A DNA stretch of 64,000 nt. It comes from Phytophthora sp. 'mugwort' (Eukaryota > Oomycota > Peronosporomycetes > Peronosporales > Peronosporaceae). Position numbers and translations under genes: made by a program. How positions within the stretch are numbered: the stretch's first letter is position 1; the number at the start of each line of letters is the position of its first letter. Below are positions 42,256 through 53,397 of the stretch, piece by piece. Below the pieces are notes generated by a model. It saw nothing but the letters and a program-made list of their open reading frames with translations. It made no database searches and was not told where the DNA came from. The stretch is taken from assembly GCA_033558025.1 (NCBI GenBank), contig JAUCEF010000009.1:2666001-2730000 (forward strand), in the 5' to 3' direction.

Positions 42256-44116
42256 GCAGATCGGCAGAGCCCTGGTATGAGCTCTGTCAGCAGGGGAGAG
42301 GCAGATCCGGATCTGAATCTGGTAGAGAAGACTCGAATTCCTCCCCAGATCCCTTCGTGGGCCCCGCAGATCTCGATGCTAACAAGATCTGCCATGCGAG
42401 ACAGGAAAGACCAAGTCTGAACCTTACTCGTTCGCTACTTCCGTAGCTACAAGATCGGGGCCGAAGAAGAAGAAGAAGGTTACGAAGAAGAAACTGAACG
42501 TCCCGGAGTCGGAAGACCAGACTCATACATTCACAGCGATCTGGATTAAAGATGCGCTGGAGATCGTATATCACCGGAAGACTCTACTCGGGTTCCTAAT
42601 TCACGATCCGGTGATGACGATCACGCAGGTACGCCAGATCGGGGATTTGAAGGGCCCGATAGGGAGACCACCCGAGCCACCGAGCAAGTTGGACGCTGTG
42701 AAGACACTGTTCCAGCTGATGAAGGAAGCTGGCCTGATAGTAGGCTCCTTTGATGCCGGTGATTTTCTTCAACATGGAGCTAGATGTGATTCGATCCACG
42801 GCCCGAGGTCTGTTCGAGACGCTGAAGCCTTTGACGGGCGTATCCCTGCAGACCCAAGGTCCACAGCGATCAAGACCGGTCAGTCACACCGAAGGGCAGA
42901 CTGGGTCGTCTCATTACGCATCGGCCACCTAGGAGCCGGAATTAGACAAATCGGCCGTCCCACAACGGATGTCATTAGGCCACTCGGGCGTAGCCCTTCT
43001 GCGGTCATCCTTAACGTCGCCCGATCAGACGTCACCAGCGACTGACCGGCAGAAGAAGGATTCTTCATCCGTGACCCAAGTCAAGACCACAGATCCATCA
43101 GACGAGTCGAAGGGCAACTGGAATTGTATTTTCTAGCGGCTATGACTCGATTCCTGGAGGAACAACGTATGATTACTACCCCCCCCAGATCATAGGGCAC
43201 ATGTGGGATCACAAGTCGTGGACATGGAATCCGTAGGATCGCCGCGGCACTAGCCGTCCTCGGTGAATATGACCCCGGCAATTTGGATATCCCGAGCGTG
43301 GGGCGTGTGGCGATCGCTACAGCAGCAACCGGGTCTGGTGGTGATACGCTGATCCAACGCGTCCGCATTTCCGCGATTTCGGACCTAGAAGTGTTTATCG
43401 GTAAGGATCAAGATGAAGACCGGGCTAGAGCGTGGATCAGCTAGATTAAATCGGCGTTCCTGCGAAACCAATCATCAAATGAGGAGACGTGTTTGACCTT
43501 TGCCGACCTACTCGCAGGACCAGCGAAGAATGTCAGCTCAGCCGAACCACTCCGAACAAGTGAAGTGACTTGCTCCGCAGCTTTCAGGCGCAATGCGGTC
43601 TAGGCCTATCGGTTGCATGGCAGTACTACCATACGCGTAAGCGGTCAGAGGAATATCCCTTGGGATACCTTTACCGGCTGAACGTCGCAGGCCTGCGAGC
43701 GCGGCTGAAGATTAAAGACGGAGATCTGAAATAACGTCGGGCATATGTCGATCACTATATTGAGACCCTGGCAGATCCAGACTTGGCGGAAAATTTGACT
43801 TTATGACGCTGACGAGCTGGAAGAGTCCTCCGCGCGCGGGAACGGGCCAAGAACAGGCAGAAGAGATCAGCAGTTCGGATCGAAGTACAGACTGAAGGCC
43901 CCGACGTCCGCATCAGCAGCCGCGACTAAACGAGCAATCTGTGCCATCCGGACTTCACGTCTTGAGTCGGGATCGGATACCAGTTCGGATGGATCGGACT
44001 CAGAAGGTGACCTGCGTCGCATTAACTTTGCCTCGGCAGATAATGATCCAACGATTGCTGGGGGTGAGCCAAAAGTGCCTAATTGGCCTCGCACGGACAA
44101 ACAAAGATGGAGACGA
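42256..44116 (+). pseudogene. Second, diverged gag of the same gypsy group
   Basis: From about 42256 the DNA aligns with the start of gag copy 1 (GCTCTG junction; 42279 matches 38628). Protein similarity is clear: LGFLIHDPVMTITQVRQIGD against copy 1 LNDFLRKDPVMRILQLKQLG, and LFQLMKEAGLIVGSFDAGDF against LLRMLEEAGLTAGAFDTDDL. Later pieces are ISDLEVFIGKDQDEDRARAW, IKSAFLRNQSSNEE and RRINFASADNDPTIAGG. Many stops. It ends abruptly at LTR B. The identity is much lower than between the LTRs, so this belongs to a sister family. Confidence 0.7.
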
Positions 44117-44995
44117 TGTGGTGGAGTGGATCCACTGAATTTCAGTAGGATCCCAACTCACACGCACTGCGCCCAGACACCGACTAACGGAGGGGTGCTC
44201 CGACGGCCATGTAGTTGCTGAGTGGTTCACCTTGTGTACCCGTCAGCGGGCTGGTACTGCTCTCTCGTTGACACGAGATGCGCACTTGGTGGGCCTTGGA
44301 CGTCCTTGTGGGGACTTGGGAGGGGGTGGATCCGTGCGGGTATTCCTGCGCACGAGATCCGGTGTTCGTTTGGTATCGAGCTCATTGCGTAGACCTTGTG
44401 GTTCCGTAATAGAAATACGAGATCCGGAGTTGTTCCTTCTTGAGGTGTCCTTGCTCCTTACCGGAGTTATCCTTGTTCCTTTACGATGCTTGCCGCCTCC
44501 AATAGCGGGATCCTGAGGGGGGGGGGGGGGGAGAAGCCAAAGGGCGAGCGCGACCTGGCAAAGCTATCCAGGGGCTGCCACGTGTGCAGGAAGATCGCCA
44601 AAGTTTAGACTTGGTCTATGTATGGGGCCAATAGAAATCCCCTATACTATAGTCAAGTCTGTCTTCCAGTGCAAACTCGGTTCTGATTTATACTTTAGCC
44701 TATCTACCTTCGGATCCCATCCCAAAACCTATCCTACGGATTACTTATAACCCAGGATCCCATCTCTGACTATTCCTGGCCACCCGTCTCCACTCTACCT
44801 CCCTTTAGCTACGGATCTTCAACCCGGTGTGAACTAAACTGATCGGATCTAGTACTTAGAACCCCACCCCACGGGACGGATCCAGGATCCGTACCATATA
44901 CAGACCAGGCGTGTCGCATGGTCCGGATCCATCACTTTGACGCTGTTATGGCTGCCGCTGGAGGCGTGGATCTTCCGGCTGCCGGCCAACTTCCA
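44117..44995 (-). repeat. LTR B (3' LTR of the minus-strand copy)
   Basis: 879 bp, reverse complement of LTR A and C with only scattered differences, mostly within the first 150 bases. Its poly-G tract (44517-44531) is 15 long. On the minus strand it follows chromodomain and aORF, which defines it as a 3' LTR. Flank 44112-44116 is gacga; no matching duplication was found on the far side. Confidence 0.88.
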
Positions 44996-45120
44996 CTTTA
45001 GCCGGATCGGCAATACCACAACCGCCCCTGACAAGTTGTGACCACCGCGCAACGTAAGCACTGTGTCTCGTGATCCACAATTCAACCCACCGCATCCACC
45101 CAGATCAAGCCTCTTTACCA

Positions 45121-47945
45121 TGTCGTCTGCCCACCACGCCCATGACTCTGACGCTGCGCCTCGCGCTGCCGTATTCGCCGGGCAAGGTCTGTCTCCGGAC
45201 GCCCTTCCTCCATGTGCGCACTTTGACACGCGCCGTCGGATCTTTCAGCGGCGGCAACTCCGGTAGTGCTGGATCTGGATCCGCTGCGAGCCACGGCAAC
45301 GTCGATCCACGCTTTCGTTGGTGCCTACGACGAGTTGCTGGCCAAGCATCAGCAAGCCCTGCGGGATCTGGTTGCTGCGCGTCACCACAACGAAGAACTC
45401 CACACGTTGGCCAAGCCCAACTGGACGACTGCGCGCTCGTTCGTGGCCTTCATCCATCACCGCTACGACGTTATTATCCAGGGGCGAATTCGTCAAGTCA
45501 CGCAGCTTGAAGCCGAACGCACCAAGAAGCTGACCGTCTCCGCGTGGAGGTCCAGGGTTTCGGCAATCTGCGGGCGCGCTACCCCTTGCTAGAAGAAACC
45601 AGCGCGGAGGCCTACACCCACCTGCAAGACTATGCCCTCGGTCTGGAGCGTCGCTTATCCGACCATGGCAGTGCCGCGCCAGCTGATCCACCCAGGGCTG
45701 TCCCTTCCGTTGCGCAGGATCTGCAGGATCTGCGGGATGAAGCGATCTGGCTGAGGCAGCATTCGCCGACCTCGAGCAGCAGTGTCGGAAGCAGCATGTC
45801 CGTGATCTGGAACGTGAAGCTCAGTGACTGCGGAAAGAACTGCACCAAGTGCACCAACGGCTCGACGGATCGTTTCCTGCGGCAAATCTGCATGCTGCAC
45901 GGATCGAGCTGCACGTCCGAGGTGAGCGGATCCTCGAGCTAGGGGTTTTCTTGACAAGACTGAGCGTCGCCGTGCGGATCGTCACAGGGTTCACGATCAT
46001 ACCGTGGGCAAGCTAGATGCTGCCCAGGATGAGGTTGAGAACCTGAAGCGCTCGCTGGGAGCAGCTTATCGGGATCACGCGCGTGCCGAAGGTTCATTGC
46101 ATATGACTCAAGACCAGCTCCGTAATCTCCGCGTGGATCACAAGACACTCGAGGCGGCTCGCGACACGATCACTCAGGAGCTCAAGAGGACGCAGAGTCA
46201 GGTGCCCCGCGCGAACACCAAGATCTGCGCCGGCGCTCAAGTTCGGCGAGATCTGGAGTCTGTGGCGGCCCAAATGACTCAGCTCACTAGCGAACGCGAT
46301 CAGGCGCGCCTCGGTCTCGACGATGCTATGCAGGAGGGGCAGAAACATGTCAAGGCCCAGAGAGATCTTCTTGAGCAGATCTCCGACATGCAGCAAGCGT
46401 ACCAGCTGGTCCGCCAAGATCTCGATCGACTCCGCGATCAGCATGTGCTTCTGTCACAAGTTCACCAAGGCCTCCTCGGCAAACACGACTCGGCCGTCAT
46501 GGAGCGGGACAGCGATCTCGACAACTTAGCGTCGATCGCCTCGGCCGCCATGCGGAGCTCTTCGGTTGCACCTTGCGGTCGGTCTAATTCTGTGGCTCGC
46601 AGTGACCAGGCTTCTTCCAAGAGGCCCTTGCGGCCATCCGCTTCTCCTCGCCATGAGGATCCGAGCCCACCGAAGGAGGTGCCTTGTTCCTCGTCCCCTG
46701 TGGTGGGTGGCGCAACTGCCTCCGGATCAGCCTCGTAGGTGCCTTCAGTTCAACCAGGATCCTCCTTGGATCTCGTTGTTGACACCGCGGCTGAGGTCGG
46801 TGACGGAGACTACGAGTTCCCCGGCACAGGATCTGGATCTAGCTCCGATCCCGGTCCCAGCTCTAGCAGTAATGGATCCGACGCCGGGCTCGTCGACTCG
46901 GACGCGATCTTCGACGACTCCGATGACGACGAACGCCAGATGGTTCTGGCGCGATCCCGATGCGACGGCCGTCAACGCAGTTTTTCCGCGGAGATCTCCG
47001 GTGGCGAGAGATCTTAAGCTACGCCCATCGTGGTCGACCAAGATCCGACTTCTGTCGAAGCGGAGGAAGAGGTGGGAGGTGCGTCTCAGGTGGCCGCCAC
47101 ACTTAATCTGACCTCTCTAGCCGTTACACCCGCCACGGATTCCGCTTCCCAGCCGTTCGGTTATGAGGATAGTTTTCTCCCCGGCTTCCGTCAGCCGCGG
47201 GTCGTGACCGCGGAAGAGGTAGCACCTTGGGATCCTTCCCAGATTAGTATGCTTACCCTCGATACCCTCACACCCGGATCCTGATCGATAACCGGGTGCT
47301 CCCGACCGGGGGATGTTTCCTGAGCGGACCAGTTGCGGGGGGCAACTGGGTACTTCGCGTTACCCTCCGGTCCTGCTCTCGAAGGAAAACATCATGACGC
47401 TGAACAGGGAGGAGCCGTGGAAGGCCCTCGACGTACCAGCTCTGGAACCGCTGACTTTCGATCCAGCCAGATCCGTCGAGGTGGCAGGCTCGCCACGAGC
47501 TATCGGGCCTACGAGGAGGATCACCCTCAGGCCTACTGGGAAGCTACGCACTCCTTCCCGATCCCCAAGTCCGAGCGCGACGCGCACGCGTGTTTCGCGT
47601 CTTCTACCGTGGACGCAAGAATCGGAGCTCGCACACTCGCGCCAAGTTCCGGAATCTGCAAGGCCTGATCTTCGACAAAGCTCGCCAGACGGGCTGTTGC
47701 GACCTGGACCTGCTGTTAGATCCGGTGTTTATGCACTTCCCTTTGGAGTCCGAAAACACGACGTGGTTCCCCGGGCGAGAGGCGGAGCAGAGGGACGGGA
47801 TCCGCCCCAAGAACTGGCGGCTCTCGCGGATTGTAACAGGAGTGCCCCTTGGCGCAATCACTTTCTCACGGATCCAACTTCTCATCCGTCTCGCCAGATC
47901 GGCCGGCTTCGCATGAACTTTTCTCCGCCTGCTCCGGATCATGAG
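45121..47945 (+). pseudogene. Antisense ORF (aORF) of the GATC-rich gypsy family, left-arm copy
   Basis: Runs on the plus strand, against pol, starting about 125 bp inside LTR B. Order: ATG at 45120 (SSAHHAHDSDAAPRAAVF), a helical part in the next frame (HAFVGAYDELLAKHQQALRD, LVAARHHNEELHTLAKPNW), more helix (EETSAEAYTHLQDYALGLER), then a long coiled coil at 46004-46740 (KLDAAQDEVENLKRSLGAAY, DQLRNLRVDHKTLEAARDTI, DLESVAAQMTQLTSERDQAR, DLLEQISDMQQAYQLVRQDL). After a stop comes a very acidic Ser/Asp part (SDAIFDDSDDDERQ), and finally a basic/aromatic region (YRGRKNRSSHTRAKFRNLQG, HFPLESENTTWFPGREAEQR). Multiple shifts and stops. Function unknown; a structural or nuclear regulatory role is only a guess. 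Confidence 0.6.
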
Positions 47946-48259
47946 TAGTCTACGTCGTACGCCACTAACTTGGTAGCGGTAGTTATCCGTCTTGCATGTA
48001 GTAATTCATTCAATATCCATCTTGCTTCGACTAATTTGTCCTGCGTATGTCGTATCTGGATCGTGCTTAGTGCCCCGTTCATCGCCGGATCCGAGATCCT
48101 TGTAGCGAGTTTAGTTATTTCACCAGATCCGAATCTCCTGGTTACATGTTCACTCACCCCCCTTTCTATCTTTAGGCATGCAGCATCCCTGCATCCTCTC
48201 TCTTGCTTCATCCGCCGTGGCGACCAACTCACCAGGCGGGAACCCTCCTCCATCTTCTC

Positions 48260-48946
48260 TCACAGCCTTCCCGTGGAGCTTTTGCCAACTTCGTCACGTC
48301 CACCACCAAATAGTGAGCGTGGATCCTCCTCCTTTACACCTGCAGCCTTCCTGCAAGCCTTCAACCTCAATACCACCTGCAGCAACCAACTTGCTGTCCA
48401 TGGCTTCCACCACTCAAGCTTCCCCGTGCGACTGCATCGCCTGGAAACGACTCTTCTTGGCCCGATCCTGCCGGAACTCACGCAATATAGCGCCCCACAG
48501 TTCAGATCCGCCTCGTCAACCCAGGCGGGCTTGTCGTAGCCTCGCCAGTATACCTTGAACTCGCGCAGTGATCGCCCATAGCGTGTTCGACGACCCGACC
48601 TCATGTCGCTAATCTTCTCGACTTCGTACTCCCCTTCTTCTAGCTCTCGATCCCAGCTGTTTTCAGGTAACAGCGTCTCGTCGAAGTCGAGACGATCCGC
48701 CTCATCGACGGCCAAGTGTGTTGTTGGTCGATCGGGGAATGTTCTCACAGGCTTCAACTTGGACACATGAACCACCGGAAAAGGTGGTAATCTGTTACAG
48801 CTGTCTTCAGGCGAGCAGCGAAAGGTTGCACCATCTCCAACACTCGGAAGGGACCATGCCACATATGCGCTAGCTTCCGCGCGTATCCTTCCTTGATTTA
48901 ATCCAGATATAGCCACCCTCGATCCAATGCGGATCCACGCTGTCAT
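48260..48946 (-). pseudogene. Integrase tail and chromodomain, left-arm copy
   Basis: Minus strand: FPVVHVSKLKPVRTFPDRPT is the end of the integrase SH3-like tail, then the chromodomain GEYEVEKISDMRSGRRTRYG, LREFKVYWRGYDKPAWVDEA, DLNCGALY. The 228-aa frame is open, but the part toward the integrase core is separated by a shift. The same protein segment occurs in the right arm at 52513-53086. Confidence 0.8.
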
Positions 48947-50033
48947 TGTGGCGTTCGGCCCGATCCGTATTAGCCTTCTTCAGCTTCTCGTTCACGTCCG
49001 CTCTCGCCTGCCGGTAATAGCGCTGGATCCGGTACCGCCATCGGCGTGGATCCCGATCTCGGCGTCTCGCGCTGCCCAGCGGGAGAGTTGCCTCTAGCGT
49101 TGTGCGTGGATCCCAACCGTGCGTAAGGTAAAACGGGGTGTCCCTCGGATCCGATTGTGTGTCGTATTGACAGCGAACGTCAGGCTCTCTGCATACTCAT
49201 CCCAGTCGCGCTGGTTCTCGTCCTCGACATACATCTTGAAGGATCTCGTCACCGTCTGCACCATGCGTTCCGCAGTCCCGTTCGCCTGAGGCCTATAAGC
49301 CATGGTTTTTCGCTGCCTCTGGCCCAAGATCCGATTGAACGCCTTGAAGAAGTCAGACATGAAGCCAGGTTCCCTGTTATGCCGGATCACCTCGCTCGCA
49401 CCGAAGCGTCGGAACACACATTCCTCGTAGGATTCCGCGATTGTTTTTTTTGGGGGGGAGGCTGGCCGGGGCGCACTCGCCTTGGCGATGATGTAACCGG
49501 TGAGCAGATTTACTCATATTAGGAGTTCCGTGTGGCCCTTGTACGACTTGGGCAGCGAGGGGATGTGATCCATCGCTATGACCTGAAAAGGGTAGGTGGC
49601 CTGCATATTGCCGGGTGACTCACCGCATATGGTCGGTCGCCCCTTGCCAGTCCCGCAATCCACGCATTCACCTACGAACCGCGATACGTCCTGAAGAGTC
49701 CACACCAATAGAAGTGATCCCGGATCCGCTGATATGTTCTGCTGATCCCCTGATGACCGCCCTCAAGGCTTACGTGATAGTGATGCAGTAGATCCTCGTG
49801 CAGCGTCTCGGGAACGACCAGACGAAGCAACCCGTCTCTCTCTTCCTCCTCCTTCTCAGACGGCGGGCAGTAGTAGAGTAGGTCCTGTTCGTTCATCTCA
49901 TAGTCAGCAGCCACGTTGCTGCACACCCGAGCTTCGTCCTTTTTTTCCAGATCCTTCACATCCCCCTGAAGGTACTTCTTGAGGTTCATGATCCGCTTTC
50001 CTTCGTCTTGAGCTTGTCGGATCCGATCCACTC
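48947..50033 (-). pseudogene. Integrase of the GATC-rich gypsy family
   Basis: Zinc-finger domain: HHYHVSLEGGHQGISRTYQR with the two His, and CVDCGTGKGRP with the two Cys (49514-49890). First catalytic Asp in VIAMDHIPSLPKSYKGHTEL (about 49530-49590). The frame 49094-49417 carries RRFGASEVIRHNREPGFMSD and YRPQANGTAERMVQTVTRS. The residue 35 positions before the catalytic Glu (GTAE) is Asn, where DD35E integrases have Asp, so this copy should be inactive even apart from the frameshift near 49440, which lies at a T/G homopolymer run. Confidence 0.82.
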
Positions 50034-50777
50034 TCAGCTGGTGGACCGCCTCTTCGTGCAGCACACTGGGGGTGGTGACCTTCCGGCGGGATCTAGTCGC
50101 CATGGCTGCAATGCGAAGCGTATATCCTCGACAACTGTGGTCAGGATCTCGGGTAGTCGATTCAGCGTCACCAGATCCTTTCGCGTCTGGTCGTCCTTCA
50201 CCTCTGTACCTGCTTCCCGCTCTAACGCCGCCCTCGCCAGAGTATCTGCGCTGGCGTTCCATGCTCGCTTGACATGAAGCAAGTCGTGATCCGGCCAGGC
50301 TCTCAGACGGTGTAGAGCCTTCTGCAGCAACAACGTCAACGCGGGAGCTTTGCAAACGATCTCGCCCTTCATCTGTCGGATCACCCAATTGGAGTCCCCA
50401 TAGATCACCAAACGCCCTCGATCCAGTCCTTCTAGCAAATCGAAACATAACAACAGTTCACCGTTTTCCGCCTCATTGACCGTCATACCTTCTGCCCATA
50501 CTGACTCCGCCTTGACCACCGTCCACTCGGGCAACCTCCACACGATAGCGCTAAAGGCGCCTCCGCCGCGTTTGACTCTGGCGGGTCCGTCGAAACTAGC
50601 GACCAGGAGTTCCCCGTCGGGCTTCACTGTAAAGTTCTGAGCCTGTGTTGCTCGGCGGGGCTCTTTCCACGGTGCAATTGCTACCAGCGCCTGATCCACT
50701 ATCGATCGTGGCGCTACACACGCAGCCAGCGATCCCAAAATCGCATCCTCGCCTTTCGTGCACTTAGTGATCTCCAA
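50034..50777 (-). CDS. Additional (second) RNase H domain
   Basis: A 247-aa open frame with an RNase H fold of the RVT_3/host type rather than the gypsy type: LLVASFDGPARVKRGGGAFS (Asp 63), MTVNEAENGELLLCFDLLEG (Glu 104), RLVIYGDSNWVIRQMKGEI (Asp 128), HVKRAWNASADTLARAALE (Asp 178). All four catalytic acids are present. It follows the decayed gypsy-type RNase H (51040-50780), so this polyprotein had two RNase H domains. Such archaeal-type extra RNase H domains are known in plant Tat elements and have been described in oomycete gypsy elements. Confidence 0.75.
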   Translation of the reverse strand: MEITKCTKGEDAILGSLAACVAPRSIVDQALVAIAPWKEPRRATQAQNFTVKPDGELLVASFDGPARVKRGGGAFSAIVWRLPEWTVVKAESVWAEGMTVNEAENGELLLCFDLLEGLDRGRLVIYGDSNWVIRQMKGEIVCKAPALTLLLQKALHRLRAWPDHDLLHVKRAWNASADTLARAALEREAGTEVKDDQTRKDLVTLNRLPEILTTVVEDIRFALQPWRLDPAGRSPPPVCCTKRRSTS

Positions 50778-51123
50778 CGTCCAGGGCGATAGCAGCGCGG
50801 TCCACCCGACCCGCCCTTGGAGCCTTGCAGCGGAACAGCCAAGCCAACGTCGAGTGCCACGTCAGGACCTTGATTGACCTGCCGACAGCATCGAATAACC
50901 CAGATCCAGCATACGCAGCAGCACTAGCACTTCCTTCTCCACGACGCCGTAGTTCAACTCGTTTGACTTCAACGTGCGGCTCGTGAACATCATGGGCAAG
51001 TATGTGCCGTCGTGATCCTGCACCAGGAGGCGGACACTGCCCACTCGCTGGCATAGACGATCAGCACAGGCTGTTTCTCCGGATCGAAGTGTTGAAGGAT
51101 CGGGGTCGTCGCGATCTTGTTCT
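50778..51123 (-). pseudogene. Gypsy-type RNase H, degenerate
   Basis: Reads SVRLLVQDHDGTYLPMMFTS, RTLKSNELNYGVVEKEVLVL and LRMLDLGYSMLSAGQ, the usual gypsy pattern (S..L...EKEALA.), then IKVLTWHSTLAWLF. Split over two frames and lacking a readable DxG start (the segment before it reads VYASEW in another frame). In Tat-like elements the first RNase H becomes such a tether while the second is active. Confidence 0.7.
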
Positions 51124-52512
51124 TCAGCATGGAGAACGCTGCTCTAGCTCGGATCCACTTCGGCTCTGACGCCTCCGGATCCTAATCGAACTGGAGGTCC
51201 CGCCTTCGAGGATCTCTCGGCCGATCTTCCCTTCGTTGACAGCGATCCCGCTCTCAGTACGCATCGCGGCGAAATCCACTTCTCGCAGCTCGTACAGCAC
51301 CGACGTGTACACCGCCATGCCTTCGATGAAGCGTCCGTAGAAGCTTAGACTACCCAAGAACGACTGCATCGACCGTAGAGATCTCGGGAATGGCAGATCC
51401 ACCAGCGCAAAGATCCTTTGGATGAGCCTCCAAGCCTTCGATGGATACATGATGCCCAAGGTAATCTACCTTATTCCCCCCCCCCAGAAGCTCTTCGCGA
51501 CACTGATCGAGATATTCCACTTGTCACAGGGCGCGTGTAAGAGCTTCACTTGTTCGCACAAATGATCCCAGTATCTGGCCGTAACAAGGATGTCATCGAT
51601 GTAGGATCGACGCCCCAGTACGGAAGGTTCACCTACTTCCTCCGGATCTCCTCCCTCGAAGATGTCTGTCGAGGATCCTCGATCCGCTGCTGGTGGGATC
51701 CGCAAGAAGCCGTACAGTGCGTTGTCGATCAGCCCCTGGTAGATCTGTGGAGCGTTCTTCAACCCGAACGGCATGCGGTTCCACTCCAGCAGGCCAAACG
51801 GCGTGGTGAATGCCGAGATGGCACGAGCGCGATCCGTCATAGACACAACCCAGAAGCCACTTGCCATATGCATCGAGCAATACCACAGCACCTTGTCTAG
51901 ATCCTCAAGCAGATCGTTGATCAGGGGCATCGGGTAGACCGTCAGCTTGGTGAGACCGTTGACCAGGCGGTAATCAATACACAACCTTATGTCCACACCA
52001 TTCTTCTTGATGATCACCACGATTGGGGATGCCCAATGAGACGTTGGGTGTCGTACGATCTTAGCCGACAGCAGTCCCTTGAGCAGATACCTTCACGCGG
52101 AACTGGGGGGCGATCTTTCGCACGCCCTGTGCGATCGGGGTGGTATTTTCAACGTCGATGTCACACACCACGCCCACAACGGCAGGAGGCAGCGCATTGT
52201 CCTTACCGATCAGCAAGTGCCGATGAGACCAGATAATGTCCCGCAGCTGGCGGATCTCCTCCTCTGGGTACGCCTCAGGATCCCCCACTTGCAGGTCTTC
52301 GATCCGCACTTCGACCGTGGTGGGTGCCACCTCCTGTAGTACAGCCAGCTCGCCTTGCACTTCTTCGGCGTGCAGCGCGCCTCCGTCGTGGTAGCAGACC
52401 TCGGGATCCTCGACTGGAGCCTCCTTCGAGTGGTCATGTACCTTGGTGCCAACGTCCAGATGGTCGGTTATCCTGCTCATGGCGTTGCTGTCGGCCCACG
52501 CCATCGTCAGTG
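51124..52512 (-). pseudogene. Reverse transcriptase of the GATC-rich gypsy family
   Basis: The polyprotein linker (52061-52504) reads EEIRQLRDIIWSHRHLLIGK, NALPPAVVGVVCDIDV and IAQGVRKIAPQFRVK. The RT frame 51466-52020 has DIRLCIDYRLVNGLTKLTVY, TTPFGLLEWNRMPFGLKNAP and the catalytic YIDD at residues 140-143. The first catalytic Asp (normally MD.ASG) is His 51 in CSMHMASGFW, a loss-of-function change. A C-run at 51478-51486 marks a frameshift to the thumb (SLRSMQSFLGSLSFYGRFIE, 51124-51459). The sequence ends at the palindrome junction, so protease and gag are missing from this copy. Confidence 0.85.
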
Positions 52513-53086
52513 TGGTGCAACCTTTCGCTGCTCGCCTGAAGACAGCTGGAACAGATTACCACCTTTTCCGGTGGTTCATGTGTCCAAGTTGAAGCCTGTG
52601 AGAACATTCCCCGATCGACCAACAACACACTTGGCCGTCGATGAGGCGGATCGTCTCGACTTCGACGAGACGCTGTTACCTGAAAACAGCTGGGATCGAG
52701 AGCTAGAAGAAGGGGAGTACGAAGTCGAGAAGATTAGCGACATGAGGTCGGGTCGTCGAACACGCTATGGGCGATCACTGCGCGAGTTCAAGGTATACTG
52801 GCGAGGCTACGACAAGCCCGCCTGGGTTGACGAGGCGGATCTGAACTGTGGGGCGCTATATTGCGTGAGTTCCGGCAGGATCGGGCCAAGAAGAGTCGTT
52901 TCCAGGCGATGCAGTCGCACGGGGAAGCTTGAGTGGTGGAAGCCATGGACAGCAAGTTGGTTGCTGCAGGTGGTATTGAGGTTGAAGGCTTGCAGGAAGG
53001 CTGCAGGTGTAAAGGAGGAGGATCCACGCTCACTATTTGGTGGTGGACGTGACGAAGTTGGCAAAAGCTCCACGGGAAGGCTGTGA
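52513..53086 (+). pseudogene. Integrase tail and chromodomain, right-arm copy
   Basis: Same protein segment as 48260-48834 minus, in opposite orientation. The open frame starts at 52355 in unrelated antisense RT-linker sequence, so 52355-53086 is a chance fusion across the inverted-repeat junction. From 52513 it reads CSPEDSWNRLPPFPVVHVSK and the chromodomain to its stop at 53084. There is no integrase core upstream in this orientation. Confidence 0.8.
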
Positions 53087-53397
53087 GAGAAGATGGAGGA
53101 GGGTTCCCGCCTGGTGAGTTGGTCGCCACGGCGGATGAAGCAAGAGAGAGGATGCAGGGATGCTGCATGCCTAAAGATAGAAAGGGGGGTGAGTGAACAT
53201 GTAACCAGGAGATTCGGATCTGGTGAAATAACTAAACTCGCTACAAGGATCTCGGATCCGGCGATGAACGGGGCACTAAGCACGATCCAGATACGACATA
53301 CGCAGGACAAATTAGTCGAAGCAAGATGGATATTGAATGAATTACTACATGCAAGACGGATAACTACCGCTACCAAGTTAGTGGCGTACGACGTAGA

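Larger units (their letters stand above)
44117..48834. repeat. Left arm of a 4.7-kb inverted repeat
   Basis: Reverse complement of 52513-57235, beginning where minus-strand GGTGCAACCTTTCGCTGCTC starts at 48834 and ending at the outer LTR end. In the non-LTR part I noticed only about four single-base differences (for example near 45450, 45697, 47605 and 48803). The arms contain LTR, aORF and chromodomain. Confidence 0.9.

Noticed and set aside
47970..48558. Two plus-strand ORFs (189 and 126 codons) opposite the left-arm chromodomain, mirrored at 52788-53376
   Set aside because: Low-complexity Ser/Pro/Leu readings that shadow the chromodomain gene; no stop-free continuation from the aORF.
52355..53086. 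Open frame of 243 codons fusing antisense RT-linker sequence to a chromodomain
   Set aside because: It spans the inverted-repeat junction at 52513; the first 53 codons are antisense to pol, so the fusion is accidental.
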